Shown one piece after another: positions 35,179-43,396 of a stretch of 64,000 bases of DNA (position 1 is the stretch's first letter; each line of letters begins with the position of its first letter). Under the pieces are notes generated by a model that ran no database searches, was not told the origin of the DNA, and saw only the letters and a program-made list of their open reading frames with translations. The stretch is from Arthrobacter sp. MYb23 (GTDB lineage: Bacteria > Actinomycetota > Actinomycetes > Actinomycetales > Micrococcaceae): NCBI RefSeq assembly GCF_002979775.1, contig NZ_PCPR01000001.1, positions 310,001 through 374,000 of the forward strand, in the 5' to 3' direction. The position numbers were made by a program, and so were the translations under genes.

Positions 35179-37056
35179 ATGAGTACCGAGGGAAATCAAG
35201 AACAGCAGCACGGACACGATGCGGCCAAATCGGACGCTCGCCGTCAGGGAAGATTGAAGGCCCAACGTCGACGCCGTTTTGTTGTTGCCGGGGTCGTGGT
35301 CTCAGCCATAGTCGTATTGCTCCTTGGCGCAACAGCATGGTTGGGCTCTAAAGCGCTATCGGTGAAGAGCGAACTGCAAGCCGCCACCGAAATCGTCCCT
35401 CAACTGAAAGCCGCACTTGCTTCCAATGACGCGGCCGGAGCCGAGGCTGCGGTTCAATCAATGGTCAAGCACACCGAAACTGCTAGAACCGCAGCGTCAG
35501 ACCCTGTCTGGAGGTTTGCATCAGTTCTCCCTTTTCTGGGACCAAACTTTGAAGCAGTTAGCGAGGTGGCCACCACCGCTGATGACGTGGCACAGTTGGG
35601 CGCGGTGCCGTTGGTCACGGCCTTTCAGTCCTTAGATTGGAAGGCTTTAACCCCAACTTCCTCTGGCATGGATCTCGCACCACTCAAAGCCGCCGCACCT
35701 AAAGTTCAGGCCGCGGCACGCACAATCCGCGAGTCCGCAGATCGACTCAACAGTATCGATGCTGACACATTGCTACCTCAGGTATCAGAACCATTGGTGG
35801 ACGCACGCAGCCAACTGTCATCCCTGCAGGGCGACCTGAATTCCGCATCGGACGTGGCCGCCCTCGCGCCTGACATGCTCGGGGCTGAAGGTCCACGCAG
35901 ATATCTACTACTCATGCAGAACAACGCAGAATCCCGTGCAACCGGAGGGATCCCTGGGGCCCTGGCGGTTCTGAAAGTCGACAAGGGCGCACTGGAATTG
36001 GAGTCGCAAACAAGCGCTACAGCTCTGGGATCCTTTGTTCCGCCCGTGGCCGTTGAGGATGAACAGCGGGCGATTTACACGGCTAGGCTGGGGAAGTTTA
36101 TGCAGGACGTTAACCTGACCCCCGACTTCGCAACGTCGGCCAGCACAGCTCGTGCGATGTGGGAAAAGAGCACGGGAGAACAACTAGACGGAGTCTTGTC
36201 ACTTGACCCCGTAGCGCTGAGCTTTATCCTCGAGGCCACAGGCCCGGTCGAGGTCACAGACCCGCTAGTTAGGCAGATTGGTCGAGATCTGCCACAACAA
36301 CTGACGGGAAGAAACGTTGTTCAGACGCTATTGTCGGATGCCTACGCCAAGATCGAAGAACCAAAAGATCAGGATGTCTACTTCGCAGGTGCAGCCAATG
36401 AGGTTTTCACTGCTCTATCCTCCGGAAAAACGGACGCTAAGAAACTCCTCGCAGCCGTTACGAAGGGAGTCGAGGAACGTCGCATACTTCTCTGGTCCAA
36501 CTCCGCTGAAGAACAGTCCAAAATCAGCCGTTACACACTCAGTGGAACAATCGCAGGTAACTCGGTCTCACCAGCCCAGTTTGGCGTCTATTTCAACGAT
36601 GGCACCGGAGCAAAAATGGACTACTGGATGAAGCGAACGGTGCAAGTGGTGAAGGACTGTACACGGGACGGATATCGAGAAGTAACGGTGAAGGTTACTA
36701 GTACAAATACCGCCCCTGCCGACGCTGCGACCTCCTTGCCACAATATGTGACTGGAGCAGGAGCCTTCGGTGTCCCAGCGGGTACAGTCCAAACCAATAT
36801 CGTTGCCTATGGTCCCGTGCTGTCGAATATTGACACAGTTGTCAAAGACGGTCAGAAGATCCCGTTCGCAGCACAGCGCCACAGCCAGCGGGCCGTAGGC
36901 ACCTCCACAGTCAGAGTGGCTCCAGGCGAAAGTACAGCCTTGGAGTTTAATTTCGGGCACATCGTCCAGCACGCGGAACCTAATTTGGTTGTAACACCGA
37001 CAACGCAGCCTTTCAAAGATGTGATCCAGGCCACAGATGCGTCCCGTTGTGAATAG
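35179..37056 (+). CDS. DUF4012 exported membrane-anchored protein
   Basis: 625 residues. A basic cytoplasmic head (about 1-35, KSDARRQGRLKAQRRRRF) precedes one membrane helix (VVAGVVVSAIVVLLLGATAWLGSKAL), and the rest is extracytoplasmic. The DUF4012 region has RRYLLLMQNNAESRATGGIPGALAVLKVDKG and LTPDFATSASTARAMWEKSTGEQLDGVLSLDPVALSFILEATGPVEV. Such proteins occur in actinobacterial and firmicute polysaccharide clusters and resemble LytR-CpsA-Psr-linked enzymes in context, but no activity is established. Fixed position right after ugd suggests a role in polysaccharide assembly or attachment. The 177 bp after it carry a possible promoter. Confidence 0.85.
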   Translation: MSTEGNQEQQHGHDAAKSDARRQGRLKAQRRRRFVVAGVVVSAIVVLLLGATAWLGSKALSVKSELQAATEIVPQLKAALASNDAAGAEAAVQSMVKHTETARTAASDPVWRFASVLPFLGPNFEAVSEVATTADDVAQLGAVPLVTAFQSLDWKALTPTSSGMDLAPLKAAAPKVQAAARTIRESADRLNSIDADTLLPQVSEPLVDARSQLSSLQGDLNSASDVAALAPDMLGAEGPRRYLLLMQNNAESRATGGIPGALAVLKVDKGALELESQTSATALGSFVPPVAVEDEQRAIYTARLGKFMQDVNLTPDFATSASTARAMWEKSTGEQLDGVLSLDPVALSFILEATGPVEVTDPLVRQIGRDLPQQLTGRNVVQTLLSDAYAKIEEPKDQDVYFAGAANEVFTALSSGKTDAKKLLAAVTKGVEERRILLWSNSAEEQSKISRYTLSGTIAGNSVSPAQFGVYFNDGTGAKMDYWMKRTVQVVKDCTRDGYREVTVKVTSTNTAPADAATSLPQYVTGAGAFGVPAGTVQTNIVAYGPVLSNIDTVVKDGQKIPFAAQRHSQRAVGTSTVRVAPGESTALEFNFGHIVQHAEPNLVVTPTTQPFKDVIQATDASRCE

Positions 37057-37233
37057 GGAAAGACGCCCACGTTAATCCTTTGTAACGGGTATGGATTTTC
37101 TTTGCAGCCACCTTGCATTGAATGGTAAGTTCTAGGTGGGCAGCATAATGGGATTTCACTTACGGTCTCGTAGGGTCTCGGGAATCTCCAACACCACCAC
37201 GTCGCACCACCAAAGGTCTCAGGGGGGACACAC

Positions 37234-37854
37234 ATGAGGAAATCTCTCGCAGCGCTTACGCTCGCAGGTTCCATCGCACTTCTCGGCGCAGTTCCGGCCG
37301 TAGCAAACAACGCCAATTACCCGGCACCCAATACCTCGGTCGCTGTTTCCGACGCCTCCGTGGCGCCTGGCGAAGCATTTGTCTTCAGTGGCACGGGCTT
37401 TACCCCGGGCGAAGGCATCACGATCACCGTAACGCCGACAGGAAGCCCTGCCGCTAGCGGCAGCAATGTTTCGGCCGGAAGCCTCTCAGTTTCCGCTCGC
37501 ATCCCGTTGGCTCCTTCCACCCTGTCGGCCGCGGCCGATGGAAACGGTGCGTTCTCGGCTCCCATCGTTATCAACGAACCCGGCGCCTACGCAGTCACCG
37601 CAACTGGTAACTCGTCCGGCGTCACCGTCGGCCCTGTAACGGTAGTCGTTGGCGGCGCTGCACTTTCCAACACTGGCGGTAACGCCGGCACGGGAACTGG
37701 ACTGGCGAACACCGGCGGAGTTCCGCTGGCCAACACCGGCGCAGACTCTAGCCTCATCCTGTGGTCCCTCGTGGGCGCAGGGGCGTTGGCAGCTGGAACG
37801 GCATCCGTCGTCGTAGCTCGCCGTCGCGCAAAGGGCTCTGAGGTTTCCGCCTAA
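37234..37854 (+). CDS. Sortase-anchored surface protein with three LxNTG motifs
   Basis: 206 residues with GGGGGA 6 nt before ATG. Signal peptide 1-25 (SLAALTLAGSIALLGAVPAVA). The body is an Ig-like or adhesin-like beta domain with DASVAPGEAFVFSGTGFTPGEGITITV. The C-terminus is a sortase signal: LANTG at 165-169, a hydrophobic helix at 174-196 and a basic tail RRRAKG. Two more such motifs precede it, LSNTG at 144-148 and LANTG at 157-161. LAxTG is the motif used by class E sortases of actinobacteria. It would be joined to the cell wall. Being inside the exopolysaccharide cluster suggests it could tether the polymer or work as its wall partner. A strong terminator follows. Confidence 0.88.
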   Translation: MRKSLAALTLAGSIALLGAVPAVANNANYPAPNTSVAVSDASVAPGEAFVFSGTGFTPGEGITITVTPTGSPAASGSNVSAGSLSVSARIPLAPSTLSAAADGNGAFSAPIVINEPGAYAVTATGNSSGVTVGPVTVVVGGAALSNTGGNAGTGTGLANTGGVPLANTGADSSLILWSLVGAGALAAGTASVVVARRRAKGSEVSA

Positions 37855-37872
37855 TTCAGGACAACCACTCGG

Positions 37873-37915
37873 GGGTGGGTTGCTGGCCATTTTTTCGCCA
37901 GCAACCCACCCTTTT
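37873..37915 (+). terminator. Rho-independent terminator after the surface-protein gene
   Basis: A 15-bp perfect stem (37873-37887 with 37897-37911, GGGTGGGTTGCTGGC and its complement) with a 9-nt loop, followed by TTTT. It begins 18 nt after the stop codon. It closes the transcription unit that started with the kinase gene or with the surface-protein gene itself. Confidence 0.92.
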
Positions 37916-37963
37916 GGTTTGCCATCTTCCCGATTCCTGTTCACTGTGGTACTCGTATGAATT

Positions 37964-38125
37964 ATGGGGCGACATTGGAGAAGGCGAACGTGGCGTACAG
38001 CCCTGAACGTTCCGGCCCTGCGACCACTACGAGTAACGCAGGAGTTTCCAAAGTATGTGTTGTTAGGACTATTAGTTGTAGCAACCATTGGGGTCACTGC
38101 CTGGGCTATCGCCCGCACATACTGA
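37964..38125 (+). CDS. 53-residue single-span membrane protein
   Basis: ATG 37964 to TGA 38123-38125. The N-terminal 28 residues are strongly basic (GRHWRRRTWRTALNV, RPLRVTQEF), followed by one membrane helix, YVLLGLLVVATIGVTAWAIA, and a short RTY tail. The clear charge-then-helix layout with inside-positive bias supports a real product; the start lacks an obvious ribosome site, so the true start may differ. It lies just after the terminator of the surface-protein gene and before the decayed galU. No family recognised; small size means it is easily missed. It may join with the polysaccharide machinery, like the 39-residue protein at 39043. Confidence 0.5.
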   Translation: MGRHWRRRTWRTALNVPALRPLRVTQEFPKYVLLGLLVVATIGVTAWAIARTY

Positions 38126-38541
38126 GGCAGACATCAGAAAACCCACTGCGTTGAGAATTGCGCTGATGGGTTGATTGGTGACGATAGGCTTCTGGCTCGG
38201 CCCCAGTGCGCAAGCCAATGCAAGGCACGCTTCCGTCTGTGGTGCGCTACCTACACAGGCATGGAATGCCTGAGTGACTCGGATACAGTTTCCTGGAGGC
38301 CTCTGCCAACGTACTTAGATTCATTTCACTCGCATTCTTCGTTTCGGTCGCTTTCCCCCAAGGGCTTGGGAGTTGGCCGCGTCGGTGCGCTCACTCAGCA
38401 CCATGGAGCCCAGTCAGTTTCTCTTCATTTCAGCGCGTTTTTCAGCTTGCAGCATGTAGTCACTAATCCCGTGGGTGCTGTCATTGGGATCGCATCGGCA
38501 CGCCTAGCAACTCAGAGCAAAGTCGCCGCACCTGCGAAGGC

Positions 38542-38880
38542 TTAGGTCACCTGACAGACGAGACAGGTCCCTGAACCTATGCCTTCAACAGCGGCTAACA
38601 TCTGCAACGCATCAGTCAACTGAATTTCATTCCAAGTCCTGGTGCAGTGTTTCCAAGGACCTCGAAGACCGCCAGTAAAGGTATAACGACCGATGACCGC
38701 TAAATTTGAAGCGGCACCCTCGAGGCTATGTTTTTCAACCAAACTGCGGACGCCCGCAAGGTCCTGGCCTGCGATTTCCGAAATGTCCCCACCCCGTAGG
38801 CGCTTTCTGGAAGGGTTCCACCTCGACGAGAGCACCCACCGAACCCTTCCGCAGGAACTAGTCAGGGCATTAAAGTTTCA
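38542..38880 (-). pseudogene. galU: Decayed UTP-glucose-1-phosphate uridylyltransferase (galU)
   Basis: Reading the minus strand from 38880 to 38542 gives, in shifting frames, a succession of GalU segments: GSVGALVEVEPFQ, then AGQDLAGVRSLVEKHSLEGA, ASNLAVIGRYTFTGG, VFEVLGNTAPGLG and NEIQLTDALQMLA. The normal protein has the same order (SVIALMEV, VEKP, SNLAVIGRY, TPPG-GNEIQLTDALQ). At least two compensating frameshifts lie between SNLAVIGRY and NEIQLTDAL, and both ends of the gene are missing, so it cannot make an enzyme. The remainder of the gap from 38126 to 38541 holds no feature I could support. Confidence 0.82.
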
Positions 38881-38926
38881 CACGAAACATTCAGGAATGT
38901 TGGAAAGTAGCCTTATGATGATGCGG

Positions 38927-38969
38927 GTGGCACGCCCCATCCACTGTTGCCCAAACAGGGGCGTGCCAC
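38927..38969 (+). other. Stable hairpin upstream of the small membrane protein
   Basis: GTGGCACGCCCC (38927-38938) pairs perfectly with GGGGCGTGCCAC (38958-38969) across a 19-nt loop: a 12-bp stem. No T-run follows. It sits 74 nt before the start at 39043, so it could be a leader structure of that transcript or a terminator without U-tract for the decayed region. Confidence 0.55.
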
Positions 38970-39042
38970 TGCCCCAACAATCGTGCACGGACCGATCATT
39001 TTCACGCGCCCAGAATCGTGCCGTTCATTGAAAGGACCGCGT

Positions 39043-39162
39043 ATGCCTTACGTCGACATCAACCCCCACAAGACGAAGTCAAGGTGGCCAGCCTACGCCG
39101 GGCTGGCAGTTTTGCTCATCGTCACAATCGCGACCGTCGCTCTCGTTCTGACCAATCACTAG
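39043..39162 (+). CDS. 39-residue single-span membrane protein
   Basis: ATG 39043 with AAAGGA 6 nt upstream, ending at TAG 39160-39162. Short basic head (NPHKTKSRW) and one helix, AYAGLAVLLIVTIATVALVL, ending TNH. Ideal ribosome site and topology make it likely real although it is far below usual length limits. It lies in the leader of the ligase/polymerase gene at 39394 and could be a small partner of that membrane enzyme. No family recognised. Confidence 0.68.
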   Translation: MPYVDINPHKTKSRWPAYAGLAVLLIVTIATVALVLTNH

Positions 39163-39393
39163 CTTCCAGAACTCACTGCGCGCCTGCTACAGCCATCCGC
39201 CCCGCAACGGCCGTTATTCGTGCTGGACGGTTACCCGAGGGCCTGTCCTTGCCGCCTAGCACCCAAAGCTCACGGGAGTCTCTCTACGCCGCAAAACTGA
39301 GGGTTGCTTATGAAGCCACGCATAACCGGTCTTATGTTGCCCTTGTGAGTGGGCCTTAGAATCAAGACTGGACATCCGACACATGGGGGAAAC

Positions 39394-40776
39394 TTGCCCG
39401 GACTCAAACCTGCCATCGACAGGACAACTCCGCTTTGGTACGTTGGCGCGTTCCTGATTGCCGCTGTGGTCACAGCCACGCTGGCTGTGCAGCCTCTGGT
39501 CGGTGTTGCTCTGGTAGGTGTCGGCGTATTCCTGTGGTCGTTTTTCTGGAAGGTTGAGCGCTTTTTCGCCGCTCACTTCGGCCTCGCACTGGTGGCGCTC
39601 ATGGCTGTACCGATCCTTCGACTCACCCAAGCGGATAATGTCCTCCGCGTTGGCATCGCCGCTGTCCTCGTCGCCACAGCCGTTGCGGTGGCTCTTCGGG
39701 TAAGGGTTGCGCCGCCGGGCGCGCTGGTGGGCCTGACGATTGTGTTCTTCATCCTCGGCTTCATTGCCACCTCGGCGGTCCCCGATGACAACGAGTGGTT
39801 GTTCTACGGGCTGGAACTCCTGGTAGCTGGCACGGCGGTCGTCTTCGCGGCGGCCGCAGCAAAGCTCAAAGCCTGGCCTATCGTGTCGAAGCTACTTATC
39901 CTTGCGACGGCGGCGGAGGCCGCGCTTGCTGTGTTCGAGGTGTTGCAGCTCAGCGCTCCGTTGTGGCGGGGTGGGCGCATTCTCACTGATGGCACTTCCA
40001 CATGGATGCGTAACGAGCTCGTGTCTGGCATTCCCCGTGCTCAGGGAACTTTTGGTCACCCGTTGCCGCTTGCGTTCATGCTGGTTCTTGGGGCGTTGAC
40101 GCTTCTCCGCACAAAGGCATTCCATCCTGCTATCCGATTCGCTCTCTTCGTTCTGATGGGCGTCGGCGTGTTCGTTTCAGGCAGCCGCAACGCAATCATT
40201 CTGTTTGTCTTGCTGTCGGTGCTGACGGTAGCGCTTCCTAGGCTGCTCAACCGACTGACCATACTTTTCCTGCTTGGTCTGGGTGGGCTCGCTATCGCAG
40301 CACCTTTCCTGCTGGAACAGTTCGAACAGATCGTCACCACAGGTTCGGTCTTCCACCGCGTGGGAGCGCTTGAATCCGTTGGCCGACTCTTCGACTACCG
40401 GGGAACGTTCGCGGTGCTCTTCGGCGACGGCAGCGCAGCTACACCCCGGCTCTACTCCGAGGGTCTCCTGCAAAGTGACGGACTAGCCGCCGTAGATAAC
40501 CAATACGTGCTCACATTCGCCCAGAATGGGTTGCTCGGCTTGGCCCTTTTGGTCATCATGATGATCGTGGCTTTCCGGCGTGCATCAACCACGCTACGAA
40601 TACTGCTGCTTGCCGTTGCCATCACAGGCATGATCTTCGACCTGTTCACCTGGCCTGTAGTTGGGTTCACTGTCTGGTTCCTGATCGGTGCCGCTTTCGC
40701 AAGGATGCCAGAAACTGGCCCCCAAGAACCCGAACCAGTAGCACCTGACAAGGAACTGGCTACCCTTACCTCATGA
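39394..40776 (+). CDS. O-antigen ligase/polymerase-like membrane protein (Wzy/WaaL type)
   Basis: 460 residues from TTG 39394, with GGGGGA 3 nt upstream. About 11-12 membrane helices, with the large extracytoplasmic loop expected before the last helices: RAQGTFGHPLPLAFMLVLGAL, VFVSGSRNAIILFVLLSVL and a loop with FHRVGALESVGRLFDYRGTFAVLFGDGSAATPRLYSEGLL, then VDNQYVLTFAQNGLLGLALLVIMMIV. The GHP and SGSRNA segments match the O-antigen ligase domain pattern. It would polymerise or attach the exopolysaccharide repeat units after flipping. Last gene of the polysaccharide region on this strand. Confidence 0.87.
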   Translation: MPGLKPAIDRTTPLWYVGAFLIAAVVTATLAVQPLVGVALVGVGVFLWSFFWKVERFFAAHFGLALVALMAVPILRLTQADNVLRVGIAAVLVATAVAVALRVRVAPPGALVGLTIVFFILGFIATSAVPDDNEWLFYGLELLVAGTAVVFAAAAAKLKAWPIVSKLLILATAAEAALAVFEVLQLSAPLWRGGRILTDGTSTWMRNELVSGIPRAQGTFGHPLPLAFMLVLGALTLLRTKAFHPAIRFALFVLMGVGVFVSGSRNAIILFVLLSVLTVALPRLLNRLTILFLLGLGGLAIAAPFLLEQFEQIVTTGSVFHRVGALESVGRLFDYRGTFAVLFGDGSAATPRLYSEGLLQSDGLAAVDNQYVLTFAQNGLLGLALLVIMMIVAFRRASTTLRILLLAVAITGMIFDLFTWPVVGFTVWFLIGAAFARMPETGPQEPEPVAPDKELATLTS

Positions 40777-40923
40777 CTAGTGGGGACTTCTCACACGCTG
40801 AAACACCACGCGCAAGCTCCGCAAAGGACAATGCGCAGAATGCAGCACGCCCCTACGGGATGATGCCGTGGACCCGTTCTGCTCCGACGCTTGCGTCGAA
40901 GAGATGAAGTGCCCTGGCACCCA

Positions 40924-41391
40924 CTAGGAGCCGAGGCAGCGGGCGTAGAACGCCAAGAGGTCAGCAGGCTGGAAGTGGCTGATGTCATCGTGGTTTCCAG
41001 TGCAGATCACCACTGAAGCTTCGGGAGCCGTACATGTTGGCGAGGTTCGTCACTGGGTGGATCAGCGCCGCGCCGGCGACGCCTGGGAGCACTCGCTGAG
41101 CCAAGGCCGTGTTAGTAGCGAGCCCACCCTATGGACTGGCAGAGCATTAGCTATCGTTCCGATAGCGAACCGGTCACGTGCGTACTTGTAGACCCTCACG
41201 ATGCCATCAACGGCGCTTTGGCTGCCCCAGTTGTTGCCGTGCATTCGGGACAACGCGATGGCGTACCCAGCACCCAGAAGCGCGGAGTAGAGGCTGACCA
41301 TTCCCGCGTCACCACGAACAGCAGCGGCGGCAATGGCGTTGTCGAGCGTAGGACACGCGATTCAAAGGCGGCGTCCAAACGTTCCGCAAAG
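40924..41391 (-). pseudogene. Relic of an unrecognised gene
   Basis: The 615-bp gap between the ligase-like gene and the alpha/beta hydrolase contains protein-like segments on the minus strand in two frames: AVRGDAGMVSLYSALLGA and AIALSRMHGNNWGSQSAVDG with IVRVYKYARDRFAIG, then LATNTALAQRVLPGVAGAA, and finally, after a shift, VVICTGNHDDISHFQPADL with LAFYARCLGS and a stop at 40924. The change of frame and a missing start show decay. The family is not clear to me; the C-terminal GNHDDISHF resembles a hydrolase end. The plus-strand frame over the same span is a shadow. Confidence 0.5.
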
Positions 41392-42213
41392 TTACGGGCC
41401 CTTAGGCCGCTCTCCGAGGAAGCTCGTCACATCCTCTGCCACTCGCTCCGGACACTCCCAGAGCACCAGGTGACCGGTGTCCTCGTAGATCTTCAATCGT
41501 CCGCCTTTGATGCGGCCAGCCAGAGTTTCTTGATGTTGCCGCGGAACGAGGTGGTCGTGGGCACCCCAGAGCATAAGTGTGGGGACGGAGACATCGCCGG
41601 TTTCCGTCGGAGGAACGGCCTCGTAAAAACCCCGCAGGGACGCCCTCCAGATTAAGGCTGGCATAGCGAGCCCGTCCTGGACTCGGTCTTCGATGTAGGA
41701 GGTCGGCACGGCGTGCAGCAGTCGGTACCACGCCAAAGACTCGCGCATCCAGCCTTCTGAGATTGGGTCGCTGAGTGCCTCGACCTCGTTCGCAAATGGT
41801 GGCTTGCCATGCAGGCTTAGGGGTGCGCCTACCAACGTCAGAGATGCAACAAGATCCGGATGAGTGACAGCGAGGTGCTGTGCAACGTAACCACCGCTGG
41901 ATGAGCCCAGGACATGTGCGTGTTTGACGCCTAGGGCATCCAGCAGAGCAACGACGTCCCCGGTAACGTCGGAAAGTGCGTAACCGCTGTCGGGTTTGTC
42001 CGCATCACCATGCCCTCGCAGATCAGGCGCCACAATGACGAACGTCGGAAGCGAGGCAATGAGGCGATCGAAACTCCGCCAGGATTCACCCCACGCATGC
42101 AATAGCAGCAGTGGCGCGTCGCCGTCGTCGGCTGTTTGCTCAAGGTTCCCTTGCACGAAACAAGGCACGCTGATCCCGGTGCTCAAAGAGACGGTCCTGA
42201 CCTCGGCCTCCAT
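41392..42213 (-). CDS. Alpha/beta hydrolase
   Basis: 273 residues from ATG 42213. Core signatures: PLLLLHAWGESWRSFDRLIASLP, VIVAPDLRGHGDADKPDSGYALSD, the nucleophile elbow VLGSSSGGYVAQHLA with catalytic Ser, PTLMLWGAHDHLVPR with the acid and EDTGHLVLWECPERV with the His. Likely a small-molecule esterase or lactonase; the substrate is unknown. Frame beyond 42213 runs over low-complexity Pro/Arg sequence and is not used. It follows a second, membrane-anchored hydrolase, 44 bp away in the same direction. Confidence 0.88.
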   Translation of the reverse strand: MEAEVRTVSLSTGISVPCFVQGNLEQTADDGDAPLLLLHAWGESWRSFDRLIASLPTFVIVAPDLRGHGDADKPDSGYALSDVTGDVVALLDALGVKHAHVLGSSSGGYVAQHLAVTHPDLVASLTLVGAPLSLHGKPPFANEVEALSDPISEGWMRESLAWYRLLHAVPTSYIEDRVQDGLAMPALIWRASLRGFYEAVPPTETGDVSVPTLMLWGAHDHLVPRQHQETLAGRIKGGRLKIYEDTGHLVLWECPERVAEDVTSFLGERPKGP

Positions 42214-42257
42214 GGCCCCAGCGTACGCTCGCCCCGCCTCTGACAGGAAGATAAGAC

Positions 42258-43196
42258 CTACCCCCGCTCCGCCTCCCACTCCCTGACCCCATCCGCGATC
42301 TCCCCCGCGTGCGTGTGGTGGAGGTAGTGCTCGCCCGGGAGGGGAACCACGGTGCCGTTGGTGACGCTCGCGGCCTGGCGGTGGTGCAGCTCGAGCCATT
42401 CCGGGACCTGCTTGTTCTCCGCCACCACGATCAACAGCAGCGGCAGATCCTTCGGGAAGCCCGTACCCAGAGCATTCTCGAAGTTGCTCTTGATGTGGCC
42501 CATCTCGTTGAGGTACGTGGTTGAGAGGGAGTTCCGGTTGCTGAGCATCTGCATCTGCTCACGGGCGTGGTCGGTGTAGTTGACGGAGGTGTCGTTGGCG
42601 TAAGCGATGGCGGTCATCAGCCGGAGCAGGCCGAGGTTCTTCGCCGCGGACATCAGGCCCGTCGGGAACTGGGTGTCCATGCCGGGTTGTCCGGGGACAC
42701 TGGTATCGATGCCCACGAACGCCGTCACTTCCTCCGGGTAACGCCTGGCGTAGTCGATCCCGTAGAGGCCGGCGATGGAGTGGCCCATCAGCGTGTAGCG
42801 GTCAACGTCCAGAGCCTCGAGTGCACCATGAACCTCCTGCACAATGTTCTCCGTGGTCCGCTCCTTGTCCGTGCCATCGCTGAGTCCGTAACCGAAGGGC
42901 TCCACCACAATCACCCGATGATCCGCAGCAAGGTCCTTGACCAATGGCCCGAAATCCAACACAGGCGACGCCGTTCCAAACCCTGGCAGAAGCACCACGT
43001 TCTCCGGCCCTGCCCCGGTGATCAGGACGTTCATCTGGCCACCGTCCACCGCGACCCTCTGCCCGTAGGACTCGATCCGGTGGCTCTCCCCCTCGCTCGC
43101 CACCACATTCACCACAGTGGTGGTGGCCAAACCGACCGCCAGCACGGCACCAACTGCGGTGACGCTGACCAGCAACTTCCTAACAGACCTCTTCAA
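42258..43196 (-). CDS. Membrane-anchored alpha/beta hydrolase
   Basis: 312 residues. An N-terminal signal-anchor (VRKLLVSVTAVGAVLAVGLATTTVVNVV) puts the hydrolase domain outside. Elbow motif LMGHSIAGLYGIDYA, preceded by NVVLLPGFGTASPVLDF and RVIVVEPFGYGLSDGTDK; the C-terminal His is in LPGEHYLHHTHAG. Possible lipase or esterase of the envelope. Upstream it has 200 bp with one copy of a dispersed repeat. Both hydrolases may be one operon. Confidence 0.87.
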   Translation of the reverse strand: MKRSVRKLLVSVTAVGAVLAVGLATTTVVNVVASEGESHRIESYGQRVAVDGGQMNVLITGAGPENVVLLPGFGTASPVLDFGPLVKDLAADHRVIVVEPFGYGLSDGTDKERTTENIVQEVHGALEALDVDRYTLMGHSIAGLYGIDYARRYPEEVTAFVGIDTSVPGQPGMDTQFPTGLMSAAKNLGLLRLMTAIAYANDTSVNYTDHAREQMQMLSNRNSLSTTYLNEMGHIKSNFENALGTGFPKDLPLLLIVVAENKQVPEWLELHHRQAASVTNGTVVPLPGEHYLHHTHAGEIADGVREWEAERG

Positions 43197-43260
43197 CCGT
43201 GCCTCTCCCAGGGCACACCATGTACCCTTAGGATCCAGCCTCGCTTGTGTGGGGCCGCGG

Positions 43261-43310
43261 GCGCGTCACCCCCAGGTGTTCACTTGGGTAGTCCTTTGGC
43301 GGTACACGCG
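43261..43310. repeat. Dispersed intergenic repeat, GCGCGTCACC type (copy 1)
   Basis: This 50-bp stretch matches 55091-55140 at about 41 of 50 positions, beginning with GCGCGTCACC, CAGGTGT and CACTTG. Further related sequence occurs at 49187-49231, which overlaps the other copy in its right half. It lies between a hydrolase gene and the deacetylase gene. Confidence 0.7.
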
Positions 43311-43396
43311 GTAGTCCAACAGGGCGACGACGACGGCGCCGTCTTGCCGCCGTCGTCGCGCCTTAATGATTGATCCGCTGATGTTCACGAACTCCG

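Noticed and set aside
38171-38545. 124-codon plus-strand frame in the gap before the galU relic
   Set aside because: Ser/His-rich, no ribosome site, no hydrophobic core and overlapped by relic sequence on the other strand.
41131-41655. 174-codon plus-strand frame
   Set aside because: Overlaps the hydrolase gene end and the relic on the minus strand, with no protein-like pattern.
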